This document shows positions 10,034 through 18,321 of a DNA stretch of 64,000 nucleotides, piece by piece. Source of the DNA: Gammaproteobacteria bacterium (GTDB taxonomy: Bacteria; Pseudomonadota; Gammaproteobacteria; SZUA-152); the NCBI GenBank assembly GCA_029882975.1, contig JAOUJW010000029.1:1-64000 (forward strand), read 5' to 3'. The translations under genes and the position numbers were made by a program. The notes beneath the pieces were generated by a model. The model was not told the DNA's origin and searched no databases. It saw only the letters and a program-made list of their open reading frames with translations. Numbering within the stretch: the stretch's first letter is position 1; each line of letters begins with the position of its first letter.

Positions 10034-10049
10034 TGTGAACCGGTTCACA
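10034..10049. promoter_or_regulatory. Perfect CRP/FNR-type palindrome
   Basis: TGTGAACCGGTTCACA is a perfect 16-bp palindrome that matches TGTGA-N6-TCACA, the consensus of CRP-family regulators. It lies in the divergent region between the DUF6502 operon and the lipoprotein gene at 10181. Possible -10 boxes TATACT at 10077 and 10099 lie downstream for the plus-strand gene. A LacI-family operator is an alternative reading because the centre is ACCGGT. Confidence 0.65.
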
Positions 10050-10180
10050 TTTTGGAAACACTTTCCGGGCATCTCCTATACTGGGATTATTTTCCCACTA
10101 TACTCAAATCATATCGAAATTGTATCCGGGCATAGCCTGTGCAACCCGATCCGAGTTAACAAACTTAAGAGGCTTATGAG

Positions 10181-11026
10181 ATGAAAAAATTTGCAGCGAA
10201 AAAATTGATGGTATTAATACCCGCGAGCACCTTGTTTTTGACGGGTTGTTTGGAGGAAGTGACCTCGGAATTGTTTAGAATTGATGCCAATAATGCGCAG
10301 GACGTGATCAAAGCGGCTTTGGATGCGAAAGACGCTATAAGCCATGCATTTGATGCGGCTGAGGTGATGCTTAATGACACCACCACATATCCCTCGGGTA
10401 CTTCGTACACCAATATCACATACAACGTCAGTTGTAACGACCCGGCATTGAACGCAACTACGATTCCAAGTAATGGTGATCTAACGATAGGGGGCAATTA
10501 CTCACCAAGCGGTACATCCAATCTTACACTTTCCTTCAACAACTGTGTAATTCAAAATTCCACTCTGAATGGCTCACTGAGCATGAGTCATATTGAAAAT
10601 GCCGGCGGAGTAGCTGACTACGACGAAAGTAGTCTGAGTGGCAGCCTAAGCGCGGATGTTACCTCGGACAGCGGTACACTTAGCTTGAATTTGAGTAATA
10701 TCGTATATGACTATACACGAAATAAGGCCAATGCAAATGGCGCTATCTCCACCCCAGCCACCGAACCCTACACAGAATTTTTCCAACTGTCCTTATCTGT
10801 TCCATTGATGGGTTCGCTCAGCATTGATACACCGGTGATACTAGAGGGTGACAAAAAAGACACCGCTTCTAACAAACCCAGTATCGGCCAAATGACCGTA
10901 ACGGCCGGCGGTAACACCGGTGCCCAACTGGATGCAAATAATGGTGTTGCCACTAGCTATGATGTTGCTGCCGATACCGATGGTGATGGTGTTTACGAAA
11001 CCGCTGTCAATACAGTCAACTGGTAA
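10181..11026 (+). CDS. Putative exported lipoprotein
   Basis: A 281-residue protein I do not recognise. It has a clear lipoprotein signal (KKFAAKKLMVLIPASTLFLTGC, Cys near residue 23). The mature part is Ser/Thr/Asn-rich, poor in charged residues, and has the alternating pattern of beta-strands (for example SLSGSLSADVTSDSGTLSLN). Near the C-terminus DTDGDGVYE looks like a calcium-binding loop. Two conserved-looking cysteine pairs could form disulfides. A strong terminator follows. The CRP-type palindrome upstream suggests control by carbon or respiratory state. Confidence 0.75.
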   Translation: MKKFAAKKLMVLIPASTLFLTGCLEEVTSELFRIDANNAQDVIKAALDAKDAISHAFDAAEVMLNDTTTYPSGTSYTNITYNVSCNDPALNATTIPSNGDLTIGGNYSPSGTSNLTLSFNNCVIQNSTLNGSLSMSHIENAGGVADYDESSLSGSLSADVTSDSGTLSLNLSNIVYDYTRNKANANGAISTPATEPYTEFFQLSLSVPLMGSLSIDTPVILEGDKKDTASNKPSIGQMTVTAGGNTGAQLDANNGVATSYDVAADTDGDGVYETAVNTVNW

Positions 11027-11046
11027 GTTCTCCTAAATCCATCAAA

Positions 11047-11075
11047 AAAGGGAGCCTCGCGGCTCCCTTTCTTTT
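11047..11075. terminator. Bidirectional Rho-independent terminator
   Basis: A perfect 10-bp stem (AAAGGGAGCC / GGCTCCCTTT) with a TCGC loop is followed by CTTTTT on the plus strand and by a T-run on the minus strand. It serves both the lipoprotein gene and the convergent ibpA. Confidence 0.92.
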
Positions 11076-11098
11076 TGGACGTCACCTCAATACCACAA

Positions 11099-11557
11099 TT
11101 AAGCCACTTCCTCCACCTTAGATTCAATCAGGCGGTCGTTGGATTCAATCTCGATAGTCCGCGGTTTCATGGCTTCGGGAATTTCCCGTACCAGGTCGAT
11201 GTGCAATAAGCCGTCTTCCATTGCCGCAGACACCACTTTGACATGGTCTTCCAGCTGAAACTTGCGCTCAAAACTGCGGGCGGCAATGCCTTGGTGCAGG
11301 TATTTCTTTTTGTCATCGGCGCTTTGTTTACCGGTGACGGTCAGGTTGTTTTGCTCGGAAACGATGTTGACATCGGTTTTCTTAAAACCGGCAACGGCCA
11401 TGGTAATGCGGTATTTGTCCTCACCGGTCATTTCAATGTTGTAGGGAGGATAAGTGTTCTTGTTACCGTCCAAACGGTTGGCGTTATCCAGTAAGGAAAA
11501 CAAGTGGTCGAAACCGATGGAGGAACGATACAAAGGGCTTAAATCGAAAGTTGTCAT
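11099..11557 (-). CDS. ibpA: Small heat-shock protein Hsp20 (IbpA type)
   Basis: A 152-residue alpha-crystallin-domain chaperone that holds unfolding proteins until DnaK/ClpB can refold them. The N-terminus MTTFDLSPLYRSSIGFDHLF and the core (YPPYNIE, ITMAVAGFKKTDV, GIAARSFERKFQL, LLHIDLVREIPE) match IbpA of proteobacteria. The start at 11557 has AAGGAG seven bases upstream, inside a probable RNA thermometer; an upstream in-frame start at 11605 would lie inside that leader. It stands alone, with a terminator shared with the convergent lipoprotein gene. Confidence 0.93.
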   Translation of the reverse strand: MTTFDLSPLYRSSIGFDHLFSLLDNANRLDGNKNTYPPYNIEMTGEDKYRITMAVAGFKKTDVNIVSEQNNLTVTGKQSADDKKKYLHQGIAARSFERKFQLEDHVKVVSAAMEDGLLHIDLVREIPEAMKPRTIEIESNDRLIESKVEEVA

Positions 11558-11583
11558 AATATTCTCCTTAGAAGCAATATATT
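11558..11583 (-). promoter_or_regulatory. ROSE-like RNA thermometer hairpin before ibpA
   Basis: Read on the minus strand, ATATTGCTTCTAAGGAGAATAT folds back on itself: ATATT pairs with AATAT, and UUGCU lies opposite the AGGAG ribosome site with a short loop. That UUGCU-over-AGGAG arrangement is the conserved end hairpin of ROSE elements, which melt on heating. The leader upstream to about 11700 contains more inverted repeats (for example AAGCCGGG/ CCCGGCTT-like arms). A CTTGAAA box near 11732 could be part of a sigma-32 promoter, but its -10 partner is poor. Confidence 0.7.
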
Positions 11584-11869
11584 GGTTTACATCAGCCGGT
11601 ACCAAGACCCGGCTTTTTGTCGGCTAACCTCATAGAGCGATAGCCTTAGTCAGTGTCGTCCGTGGCTTTCAAGGCCTTATGCCATCCATGGCACAAGCCT
11701 GCTTAATAGGTAGAGTCAGAAACTTTTTTTTCAAGAGGAATTTTTCTAAAAAACACATCCTATTGTTTTTATTGATCTTTTATTTGGCCGTAAAAAACCT
11801 TCCATTAAAGATTCCAAGACAGACAGCCGTTGAATAGGCAGGAGTTTAACTTTTCGGGACCTGCCTTTC

Positions 11870-12883
11870 ATGAGCTTCAAATCCCTGCGCTTGATTCTTG
11901 TCATACTGTTGATTGGGCCGCCATCCGGCTTCGCTGTGGGCGAAACCGATGACATGCTCATCGATAAAAACCTGGTGGCAAAAGCCTTGATGATGTACCA
12001 ACGAGATCCCCTGGACGAGGAAGGTCAATCAGCCGGAGCTATTATTTTCATGTATGCCTCCAAAGCTGACGATATAAAAATTGCACTGCGCGAGGAACTG
12101 GTCCCCTGGATTCGCACCGCCGACCCCGATGATCCGGTGTCGCAACAACTGCTCGTGGCTTATATTGCCGGTAACGTGCATTCACAGCTGACCCGTGGTG
12201 AGGCTGTGGATGACCCCAACAGTGGCGTGCGCATGGTGTTAAAGGTTTACGGCTTGTTAAAAAGCCGGCTCGAAGGGGTGGATATTCCGGAACTGGAACA
12301 GTTTGTTGCGCTGCAGAAACAAGGCAAACTGGAAGAACATTTGCTCAAGCTAAGCACCAACGCCTATCTGTCCGAAAAACAACGCGAACCCCTGGAAGGC
12401 CGAGTGGATTTCCCCAACCGCATTGGCGCTTTTCAATACGTCGGCACCCAAACCTACGGCAGCCCGGAACTGGGTATTTCTTTGCGCTATGGCCGCGGTG
12501 CCGGTCAACAGCATTACTTTGATCTTTATATCTACCCCATTCCCAATCAGGCTTTGAACTACAATGCCAATACCTTGATCAAAAGCCATTACCGCAATGC
12601 CAAAAGCGATATCTATTTCGCCCAACGCAAAGGTCTGATTCAAGACGTAAAGCTCAACGAAGAAAAATGGCTATCCGCCGACAAATACAAATTCCCCGCC
12701 GCACGCGGCATATTCGAACTGCAACGGGATCACATGTTGTTGTTCTCCACCGTTTACATCACCGTAAAAAACGACCACTACATCAAACTACGAGCCACTT
12801 ACCCTAAAAATGACGCTACCGCCAAAGGCGAGCATATGATGCAGATCTTTCAGGACATGGTGGAACAGGTGTTGATTCGCTAA
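11870..12883 (+). CDS. Exported protein of unknown function
   Basis: A 337-residue protein with a signal peptide (MSFKSLRLILVILLIGPPSGFA, cleavage after about residue 23). I do not recognise the family. The first half is helical and acidic; the second half is more beta-rich and aromatic (for example FQYVGTQTYGSPELGISLRYG, then HYFDLYIYPIP). There are no cysteines in the mature part and no metal motif. It stands alone between ibpA and a repeat element and has no obvious partner gene. Confidence 0.7.
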   Translation: MSFKSLRLILVILLIGPPSGFAVGETDDMLIDKNLVAKALMMYQRDPLDEEGQSAGAIIFMYASKADDIKIALREELVPWIRTADPDDPVSQQLLVAYIAGNVHSQLTRGEAVDDPNSGVRMVLKVYGLLKSRLEGVDIPELEQFVALQKQGKLEEHLLKLSTNAYLSEKQREPLEGRVDFPNRIGAFQYVGTQTYGSPELGISLRYGRGAGQQHYFDLYIYPIPNQALNYNANTLIKSHYRNAKSDIYFAQRKGLIQDVKLNEEKWLSADKYKFPAARGIFELQRDHMLLFSTVYITVKNDHYIKLRATYPKNDATAKGEHMMQIFQDMVEQVLIR

Positions 12884-12895
12884 GACGAATCCATC

Positions 12896-12933
12896 CCGTA
12901 GACTGGATTAGCGCAGCGTAATCCGGTAAGCAG
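12896..12933. repeat. Dispersed palindromic repeat, short copy
   Basis: CCCGTAGACTGGATTAGCGC followed by AGCGTAATCCGGTAAGCAGT. Its core is an imperfect palindrome GGATTAGCGC-AGCGTAATCC. Longer copies lie at 54331-54460 and 60311-60441. The rest of the 270-base gap up to 13154 holds nothing I can identify. Confidence 0.75.
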
Positions 12934-13154
12934 TGTTGATGACACCGCGGTGGTTGGTAAACTGACACGCTGTTCGGCGGAATAAGCAAGATAACGATAG
13001 AAAAACCATTGTCGCTTTGATGTAACGTTCGCAAACTATCTCTTTCACACAGCTGGTTAAATTCCAACCACAATCAAGGCTTCACCCTCGGGGCATTCAT
13101 GGAGTATGATGACCCTAAGTCTTAACCTATTCGCAGATAAATGCTTAGTAGATA

Positions 13155-13934
13155 ATGCTGGACTCTGAATTAACACCGGTAACGCAATTAACGGAATTCG
13201 ACAAACACCGGTTCTATGATTTGCTGTGCCGATACTTCGCCCAAACCTCGTATGAGCAGTTCACTAAGGATTTGCAGGAAAAACACTGGGTGGTGATTAT
13301 GCGGGATCAACAGCAAGTGATCCGTGGCTTCAGCACCTTAGTGATTATGGATTTTGAGCACAAGGGCAAAAAGAACCAAGCCATTTTCTCCGGTGACACC
13401 ATCATTCATCACAAATTCTGGGGCACCCAGGCCTTACCCTTGATCTGGTGCCGCCTGGCCGGGCAAATCAAACGGAGCCACCCCAGCGTGCCACTGTATT
13501 GGTTCTTGATCGTCAAGGGCTATCGCACCTATCGTTATTTAAAAGTCTTTTCCAAGCAATACTACCCTCACTGGCAATATCCTACGCCGTCGTCAATCCA
13601 AGTCATTATGGATCAACTGGCCCGGAATAAATTTGCTGCGGCATATGACGCGGACAAAGGCATTGTGCGGTTTCCCCAATCGCAGGGACAATTGCACTCG
13701 AGCTGGGCGGACATTCCGGCACATGTACAACACAAACCGGAAATCGCGTTTTTTATGCAGGCCAACCCCCATTACGACAAGGGCGATGAATTGGTTTGCC
13801 TCACAGAGCTGTGCGCAAGCAACTTAAAATCTCATGCCCGGCGAGCCTTTTTGTTGGGCTTAAACGAAGAGCATCCATCTCGGTCAAACCATTCGCCCCC
13901 GGACAAGCGGCAAGCTATTTGTGAAATTGGATAA
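13155..13934 (+). CDS. GNAT-like putative acyltransferase, first gene of the radical SAM operon
   Basis: A 259-residue soluble protein I cannot place with certainty. The order of strands and helices (ITRDQQ-like turn, VIRGFSTLVIMDF, AIFSGDTIIHHKFWG, then helix and LYWFLIVKGYRTYRYLKVF) is that of an acetyl/acyltransferase-like fold, but the classic acyl-CoA P-loop is not evident. Its stop overlaps the start of the first radical SAM gene by 14 bases, which ties it to that pathway. It could transfer an acyl group or act as an accessory protein. Confidence 0.65.
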   Translation: MLDSELTPVTQLTEFDKHRFYDLLCRYFAQTSYEQFTKDLQEKHWVVIMRDQQQVIRGFSTLVIMDFEHKGKKNQAIFSGDTIIHHKFWGTQALPLIWCRLAGQIKRSHPSVPLYWFLIVKGYRTYRYLKVFSKQYYPHWQYPTPSSIQVIMDQLARNKFAAAYDADKGIVRFPQSQGQLHSSWADIPAHVQHKPEIAFFMQANPHYDKGDELVCLTELCASNLKSHARRAFLLGLNEEHPSRSNHSPPDKRQAICEIG

Positions 13935-15279
13935 AATCACCTTTATTCGCCCCAATATGGGCGACTTTCGCGCCACTGACGCCATGGAACCCCTGGTGTT
14001 TGCCATACTGGCAGCACGCACCCCAAAGCATATTCAAATTGCCTTTTACGATGAACGTCTGGAACCTTTACCGCTGAATGAAGCCACGGATTTGGTGGCC
14101 ATTACGGTTGAAACCTTTACCGCTCGCCGGGCCTATCAGATTGCGGATCATTACCGTTCCCAAGGCATAGCCGTGATTATGGGAGGCTACCACCCCACGC
14201 TGCTACCACAGGAATGCGCTCCCCACGCAGACGCACTGGTTTGTGGTGATGCCGAAGGGCTGTGGGAACAAATCATCAGTGATGTGCAAAACAACCGGCT
14301 CAAACCCATGTACCGTCACCATGGTGAGACTCCCATGGACGGTCCCTTACCGGATCGCACACTGTTTCAAAACAAAAAATATGCACCCATCGCCCTGGTA
14401 CAATTCGGCAGAGGTTGTCGCTTTAACTGTGACTTTTGCTCCATCCACGCCTTTTACGGCAAACGTGTGTTTCAGCGGCCCCTGGATCTTTTAGTCGAAG
14501 AAATCCGCTCCTTGAATACCCGTCATGTTTTCTTTGTGGACGACAATCTGTTCTCCAATGTGGAAAAAGCCAGCGCATTTTGTCGCGCCATTATGCCTTT
14601 AAAGATTCGTTGGGTTTGTCAGGTGAGCATTGATGTCGCCCGTCACGAGCCGTTATTGGAGCTCATGCAACAAAGCGGTTGCTTTCTAGCCTTAATCGGA
14701 TTTGAGTCGTTGCAGGAAAAAAACCTCAAACAAATGCACAAAAAATGGAATATCAAGCGCGACTACAGTGATGCCATCAATAAACTGCAACAACACAATA
14801 TAATGGTCTACGGCACATTCATTTTTGGATATGACTATGATGCTCCGGACGCGTTTGACGCCACACTGGACTTTGCCTTAACGCATCGCCTATTCCTTGC
14901 CAATTTTAATCCACTCATGCCCACACCGGGCACAGAACTGTATGAACGCTTGCAACAGGAAGGCCGTTTGCGTTACCCGAACTGGTGGATCGACCCCAAC
15001 TACCGCTACGGTAACGCAATGATTGAACCCAAAAATATGAGCTGCGACGAGTTGAGCCGGGGTTGTTTGCGTATACGTCGTCGTTTTTACGCGACTCATT
15101 CTATTCTCAAGCGCAGCACAAAAATGCCCAGAGCATTTTACAAGCCTTTTAGTTTAGGATTATATTTTCTATCCAACTTTGTCTCCCGCCGCGAAATCAA
15201 TAACAAACAAAATAAAGCCTTGGGAGGGCAAGTTCAGGTCAAACTTCCGGCAGCCGTCAACGGACACCAAAGCCAATGA
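13921..15279 (+). CDS. B12-binding radical SAM enzyme 1
   Basis: A 452-residue enzyme. The N-terminal half is a cobalamin-binding-like Rossmann domain (about 1-140; LVAITVETFTARRAYQIA, IMGGYHPTLLPQE). The radical SAM core starts with the 4Fe-4S motif GCRFNCDFC, Cys166, Cys170 and Cys173, followed by FFVDDN and a C-terminal helical part. Relatives methylate or rearrange unreactive carbons of lipids, tetrapyrroles or natural products. The classic DxHxxG cobalamin motif is not seen, so cobalamin may bind base-off or not at all. The start is GTG 13921, and the gene overlaps both neighbours. A close paralogue follows. Confidence 0.88.
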   Translation: MKLDKITFIRPNMGDFRATDAMEPLVFAILAARTPKHIQIAFYDERLEPLPLNEATDLVAITVETFTARRAYQIADHYRSQGIAVIMGGYHPTLLPQECAPHADALVCGDAEGLWEQIISDVQNNRLKPMYRHHGETPMDGPLPDRTLFQNKKYAPIALVQFGRGCRFNCDFCSIHAFYGKRVFQRPLDLLVEEIRSLNTRHVFFVDDNLFSNVEKASAFCRAIMPLKIRWVCQVSIDVARHEPLLELMQQSGCFLALIGFESLQEKNLKQMHKKWNIKRDYSDAINKLQQHNIMVYGTFIFGYDYDAPDAFDATLDFALTHRLFLANFNPLMPTPGTELYERLQQEGRLRYPNWWIDPNYRYGNAMIEPKNMSCDELSRGCLRIRRRFYATHSILKRSTKMPRAFYKPFSLGLYFLSNFVSRREINNKQNKALGGQVQVKLPAAVNGHQSQ

Positions 15280-16604
15280 AACTAACACTGATTAAACCGA
15301 ATATTGGTCGCATGATAGACGGTCCCTATGTAGACGAAGGCAGGATGGAGCCACTACAACTGGGTGTGCTGGCCGCATTAACACCTGCAGATGTGGAAGT
15401 GGTATTGCATGACGACCGTATGGAAAGGATCCCCTATGATGAACCCACCGATTTAGTCGCCATCACCGTGGAAACCTACACCGCCAAACGCGCGTATGAG
15501 ATTTGTGCCGAATACCGCAAACGCGGCGTTCCTATTATCCTGGGAGGTTTTCAACCCACCTTAATCCCCGAGGAATGTGCACCACACGCGGATTCCCTGT
15601 TTATCGGCGATGCAGAACTGCTCTGGGAAACGGTTATCGAAGATGCCCGTAAAGGTCGACTGAAGCCTCGCTACGAATCCAAGCCCGGCCCGCCTCAACC
15701 GAGAGTCATTACCCGACGAGACATTTTCGAAGGCAAGGGTTACCTTCCCATGACTTTGTTACAATTCAGTCGCGGTTGCCGCTTCACTTGCGACTTCTGC
15801 GCCATCAGCGTGTTCTTTGACAAAACCCAGTACCTGCGTAATATCGATGAAGTGGTACAGGAAATACAAAGTCAAAACCGCAAATTGCTGTTCTTTGTTG
15901 ACGATAATATTTGCTCCAACCATGAAGCCCTGAAACAGCTGTGCCGCGCCCTGATTCCTTTAAAAGTACGCTGGGTCAGTCAGGGCAGCATAGACATGAC
16001 CAAGGACCGCGAGCTAATGCGATTAATGGTTCAAAGTGGCTGCCTGGGTAACGTCATCGGCTTCGAGTCCCTGGATCCGGACAACCTCAAAACCATGAAA
16101 AAGGCACCCAATATAAAACACTTTTCCCGCTACCGGGAGCAAATCCAAATCCTGCGCGATTACGGCTTACAGACCTGGGCCGCATTCACTCTGGGCCATG
16201 ACGGCGACACCCTAAGCTCCATTGAGGATACCCTGGATTTTGCCTTAAGCAATAAATTCACCTTTGCGGCCTTTAACATTCTGGTACCCTACCCCAATAC
16301 CCCACTGTACCGAAAACTGGAATCTGAGAATCGCTTGCTGTATAACGGCAAATGGTGGTTGCACCCGGATTATCGCTTTAATTATGCCACCTTTGAACCC
16401 AAGCATATGAGCCCCGATGAGCTTACCCACGCTTGTCATGACGCTCGCAGCCGATTCAACAGTGTCGGCTCTATTGTTACCAGAGCACTGGATTTTAAAA
16501 CCAATTTGCGCTCCATCTACCGTTTCGGTACTTATTTACAGTTCAATCCTATTTTCCGAAAAGAGGTTTTTAAGAAACACGGTATGCTGTTTGGAGAGTG
16601 CTAG
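15276..16604 (+). CDS. B12-binding radical SAM enzyme 2
   Basis: A 442-residue paralogue of the preceding enzyme with the same plan: a Rossmann-like N-terminus (LVAITVETYTAKRAYEIC, ILGGFQPTLIPEE), the 4Fe-4S motif GCRFTCDFC at Cys168, Cys172 and Cys175, then FFVDDNICSNHEAL. The start ATG overlaps the previous stop (ATGA), indicating translational coupling. The shared MEPL near residue 25 and WWLHPDYR/WWIDPNYR near the C-terminus show a tandem duplication. The pair may carry out two successive radical steps or form a heterodimer. Confidence 0.88.
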   Translation: MKLTLIKPNIGRMIDGPYVDEGRMEPLQLGVLAALTPADVEVVLHDDRMERIPYDEPTDLVAITVETYTAKRAYEICAEYRKRGVPIILGGFQPTLIPEECAPHADSLFIGDAELLWETVIEDARKGRLKPRYESKPGPPQPRVITRRDIFEGKGYLPMTLLQFSRGCRFTCDFCAISVFFDKTQYLRNIDEVVQEIQSQNRKLLFFVDDNICSNHEALKQLCRALIPLKVRWVSQGSIDMTKDRELMRLMVQSGCLGNVIGFESLDPDNLKTMKKAPNIKHFSRYREQIQILRDYGLQTWAAFTLGHDGDTLSSIEDTLDFALSNKFTFAAFNILVPYPNTPLYRKLESENRLLYNGKWWLHPDYRFNYATFEPKHMSPDELTHACHDARSRFNSVGSIVTRALDFKTNLRSIYRFGTYLQFNPIFRKEVFKKHGMLFGEC

Positions 16605-16627
16605 TTTGAAGTCCGTTCTTTTGAAAA

Positions 16628-17605
16628 GTGGATTGCATCGGCTTAGAGCATGAACCTGTGAAACTTTTGTCACTGCAAAGAATTCAAGAACTGGCGCAAA
16701 CGCAGTCCTGTTGCACCCAGAAAATCTCACTGGGACTGGTGGACTTTTCCAAACCCTTTATTCACGAACACCTAACCCAATTGTATTTCACCCCTGCATA
16801 CAAAACCTTGAGTTTTGAGTTAAAACTCCGCTATAACCAATTATACGCACTGCGTGTTAATGAACAGTTTATGATGTTTGAAAAGGATTTCATCAACCGC
16901 GTGATTGATAGACTGGGGCAATCCTCCTTCATTCTCAAACAAGAAGTATTGTGTCAAAACTTACGCACAATGATGCAAGAGGAAATGTTGCATCACGAAA
17001 GCTTTGCGCGTTTAAACCGTCATTGTCGTCCGAATTTATATCAGAACAGTGAGCGCTATTTTAATCGTTTCGGATTCTGGGAAGACCGCTTATTCAGAAT
17101 CCTAACGCACTTCCCCGGCTTGCTGGTCTTTTTATTGTGGTATATTGTTGCGATGGAAGAATATTCCCTGGTGTTATCGCGCGCCATGTTTGAAAACACC
17201 AGCAGTTCTTTGGGTGAGATTGAACCCCATTTTGTCACGCTGCACAAAGAACACTTTAAGGACGAGGCCCGCCATATTCATCTGGACCTGCACTTACTGC
17301 ATCAATGCCACCCAAAATCAAAAGCTTTGCGCACCATTAATGCCCGGTTATTCATGATGTTTGTCAAAGACATGATGACGCCTAAACGCTCCGGCCTGAA
17401 CTTACTGCGCCACTTCATCCAAGAATGCCCTGAACTGTCACCCAAACAGGATGAATTGATTCAGCAATTACTGGCATTGAAGCATAATAGAGAATATCTT
17501 TGCAGTATGTTCAGCCGAGATAACATGCCCCATAGCTTTGCCTTTTTTGACACTATCCCGGAGCTCAAAAACCTGGCTAAGATTTTACCGGGTGCTGCAG
17601 CATGA
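16628..17605 (+). CDS. AurF-like diiron oxygenase
   Basis: A 325-residue helical protein with the ligand pattern of the AurF family of non-heme diiron oxygenases: Glu85, Glu119-x-x-His122, Glu177/178, His209, Glu213-x-x-His216. The spacing Glu85-Glu119 and His209-Glu213-His216 fits AurF well. AurF oxidises an aryl amine to a nitro group; distant relatives work on other substrates. The hydrophobic stretch LLVFLLWYIVAM (166-177) suggests a lipid-like substrate. The start is GTG 16628; GTG 16658 is an alternative, as neither has a strong ribosome site. It sits 23 bases after the second radical SAM gene and overlaps the next. Confidence 0.8.
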   Translation: MDCIGLEHEPVKLLSLQRIQELAQTQSCCTQKISLGLVDFSKPFIHEHLTQLYFTPAYKTLSFELKLRYNQLYALRVNEQFMMFEKDFINRVIDRLGQSSFILKQEVLCQNLRTMMQEEMLHHESFARLNRHCRPNLYQNSERYFNRFGFWEDRLFRILTHFPGLLVFLLWYIVAMEEYSLVLSRAMFENTSSSLGEIEPHFVTLHKEHFKDEARHIHLDLHLLHQCHPKSKALRTINARLFMMFVKDMMTPKRSGLNLLRHFIQECPELSPKQDELIQQLLALKHNREYLCSMFSRDNMPHSFAFFDTIPELKNLAKILPGAAA

Positions 17606-18321
17606 CGCCCGACATAGACCCAACATTAAAGCTGACCCGCTTTATGATACTGGCAGGATATTTCACCCCCGCGTATTTAGTTACCGCCGCGGTTCTGCTG
17701 TTTTATCCCGGTGTTCTTACTTCCTGGGCAGCCAAAATCAGCTTTATCCTGATTTGGATTTATGGTGTTCCTCCCCTATTATGCAGAGTCACATTAATAC
17801 TTCGCCCCATACCCTTACCCTTGCGCGCCCTGCATACGGAACGACATTACAACACCTGGTGGTTGCTGACCCAATACCAAATGCTGTTTAATCGATTGGG
17901 GTTTCTCGAAGAATTACTGCGTTTACTACCGGGCATTTATGCCCTATGGCTCATTACCTGGGGTTCCAAAGTCAGCGCTTTTGCTTATTGGTCGCCGGGC
18001 ATATATGTCACCGACCGTTATTTGCTCAACATCGCTCACGGTTGCGTGATTGGCTCACGCAGTATGATTTGCGCCCATTTACTCAGCAAAAGCGCCGAAG
18101 GCTACGAATTAACACTGGCGCCCATCACTTTGGAACAGCAATGCATCTGTGGTTTCAATACGGTATTGGGTCCGGGCTGCCGCATTGGCGCAGGAGAAGT
18201 CTTTCCCGCACAGCGGGTCTTACCTCCTTTTACCACTTGGGAACAAGGTAAACGCATACCCGAAACAAAGGCAACGGATCAACCGAATCAGGATGCTAAC
18301 GCGGAAAAAACATGTCAATAA
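17602..18321 (+). CDS. Membrane protein with a left-handed beta-helix tail
   Basis: A 239-residue protein. Two or three membrane segments lie in the first 70 residues (for example YLVTAAVLLFYPGVL, FILIWIYGVPPLL). A region with hexapeptide-like repeats follows (GIYVTDRYLLNIAHGCVIGS, APITLEQQCICGFNTVLGPG), as in acyltransferases of the LpxA/LbetaH fold. It may transfer an acyl or acetyl group at the membrane. The hexapeptides are few and imperfect, so a purely structural role is possible. Start and stop overlap both neighbours (ATGA at 17602; 10 bases at the end). Confidence 0.7.
   Translation: MTPDIDPTLKLTRFMILAGYFTPAYLVTAAVLLFYPGVLTSWAAKISFILIWIYGVPPLLCRVTLILRPIPLPLRALHTERHYNTWWLLTQYQMLFNRLGFLEELLRLLPGIYALWLITWGSKVSAFAYWSPGIYVTDRYLLNIAHGCVIGSRSMICAHLLSKSAEGYELTLAPITLEQQCICGFNTVLGPGCRIGAGEVFPAQRVLPPFTTWEQGKRIPETKATDQPNQDANAEKTCQ

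Noticed and set aside
10174-10497. 107-residue minus-strand frame over the lipoprotein gene
   Set aside because: It is a shadow of the plus-strand lipoprotein gene, which has a signal peptide, lipobox and terminator.
12896-12933. Terminator after the exported protein at 12883
   Set aside because: The palindrome is part of a dispersed repeat family and lacks a T tract.
16628-17605. Ribonucleotide-reductase-like or ferritin protein
   Set aside because: Ligand spacing fits the AurF pattern better than the usual DExxH pairs of ribonucleotide reductase or ferritin.
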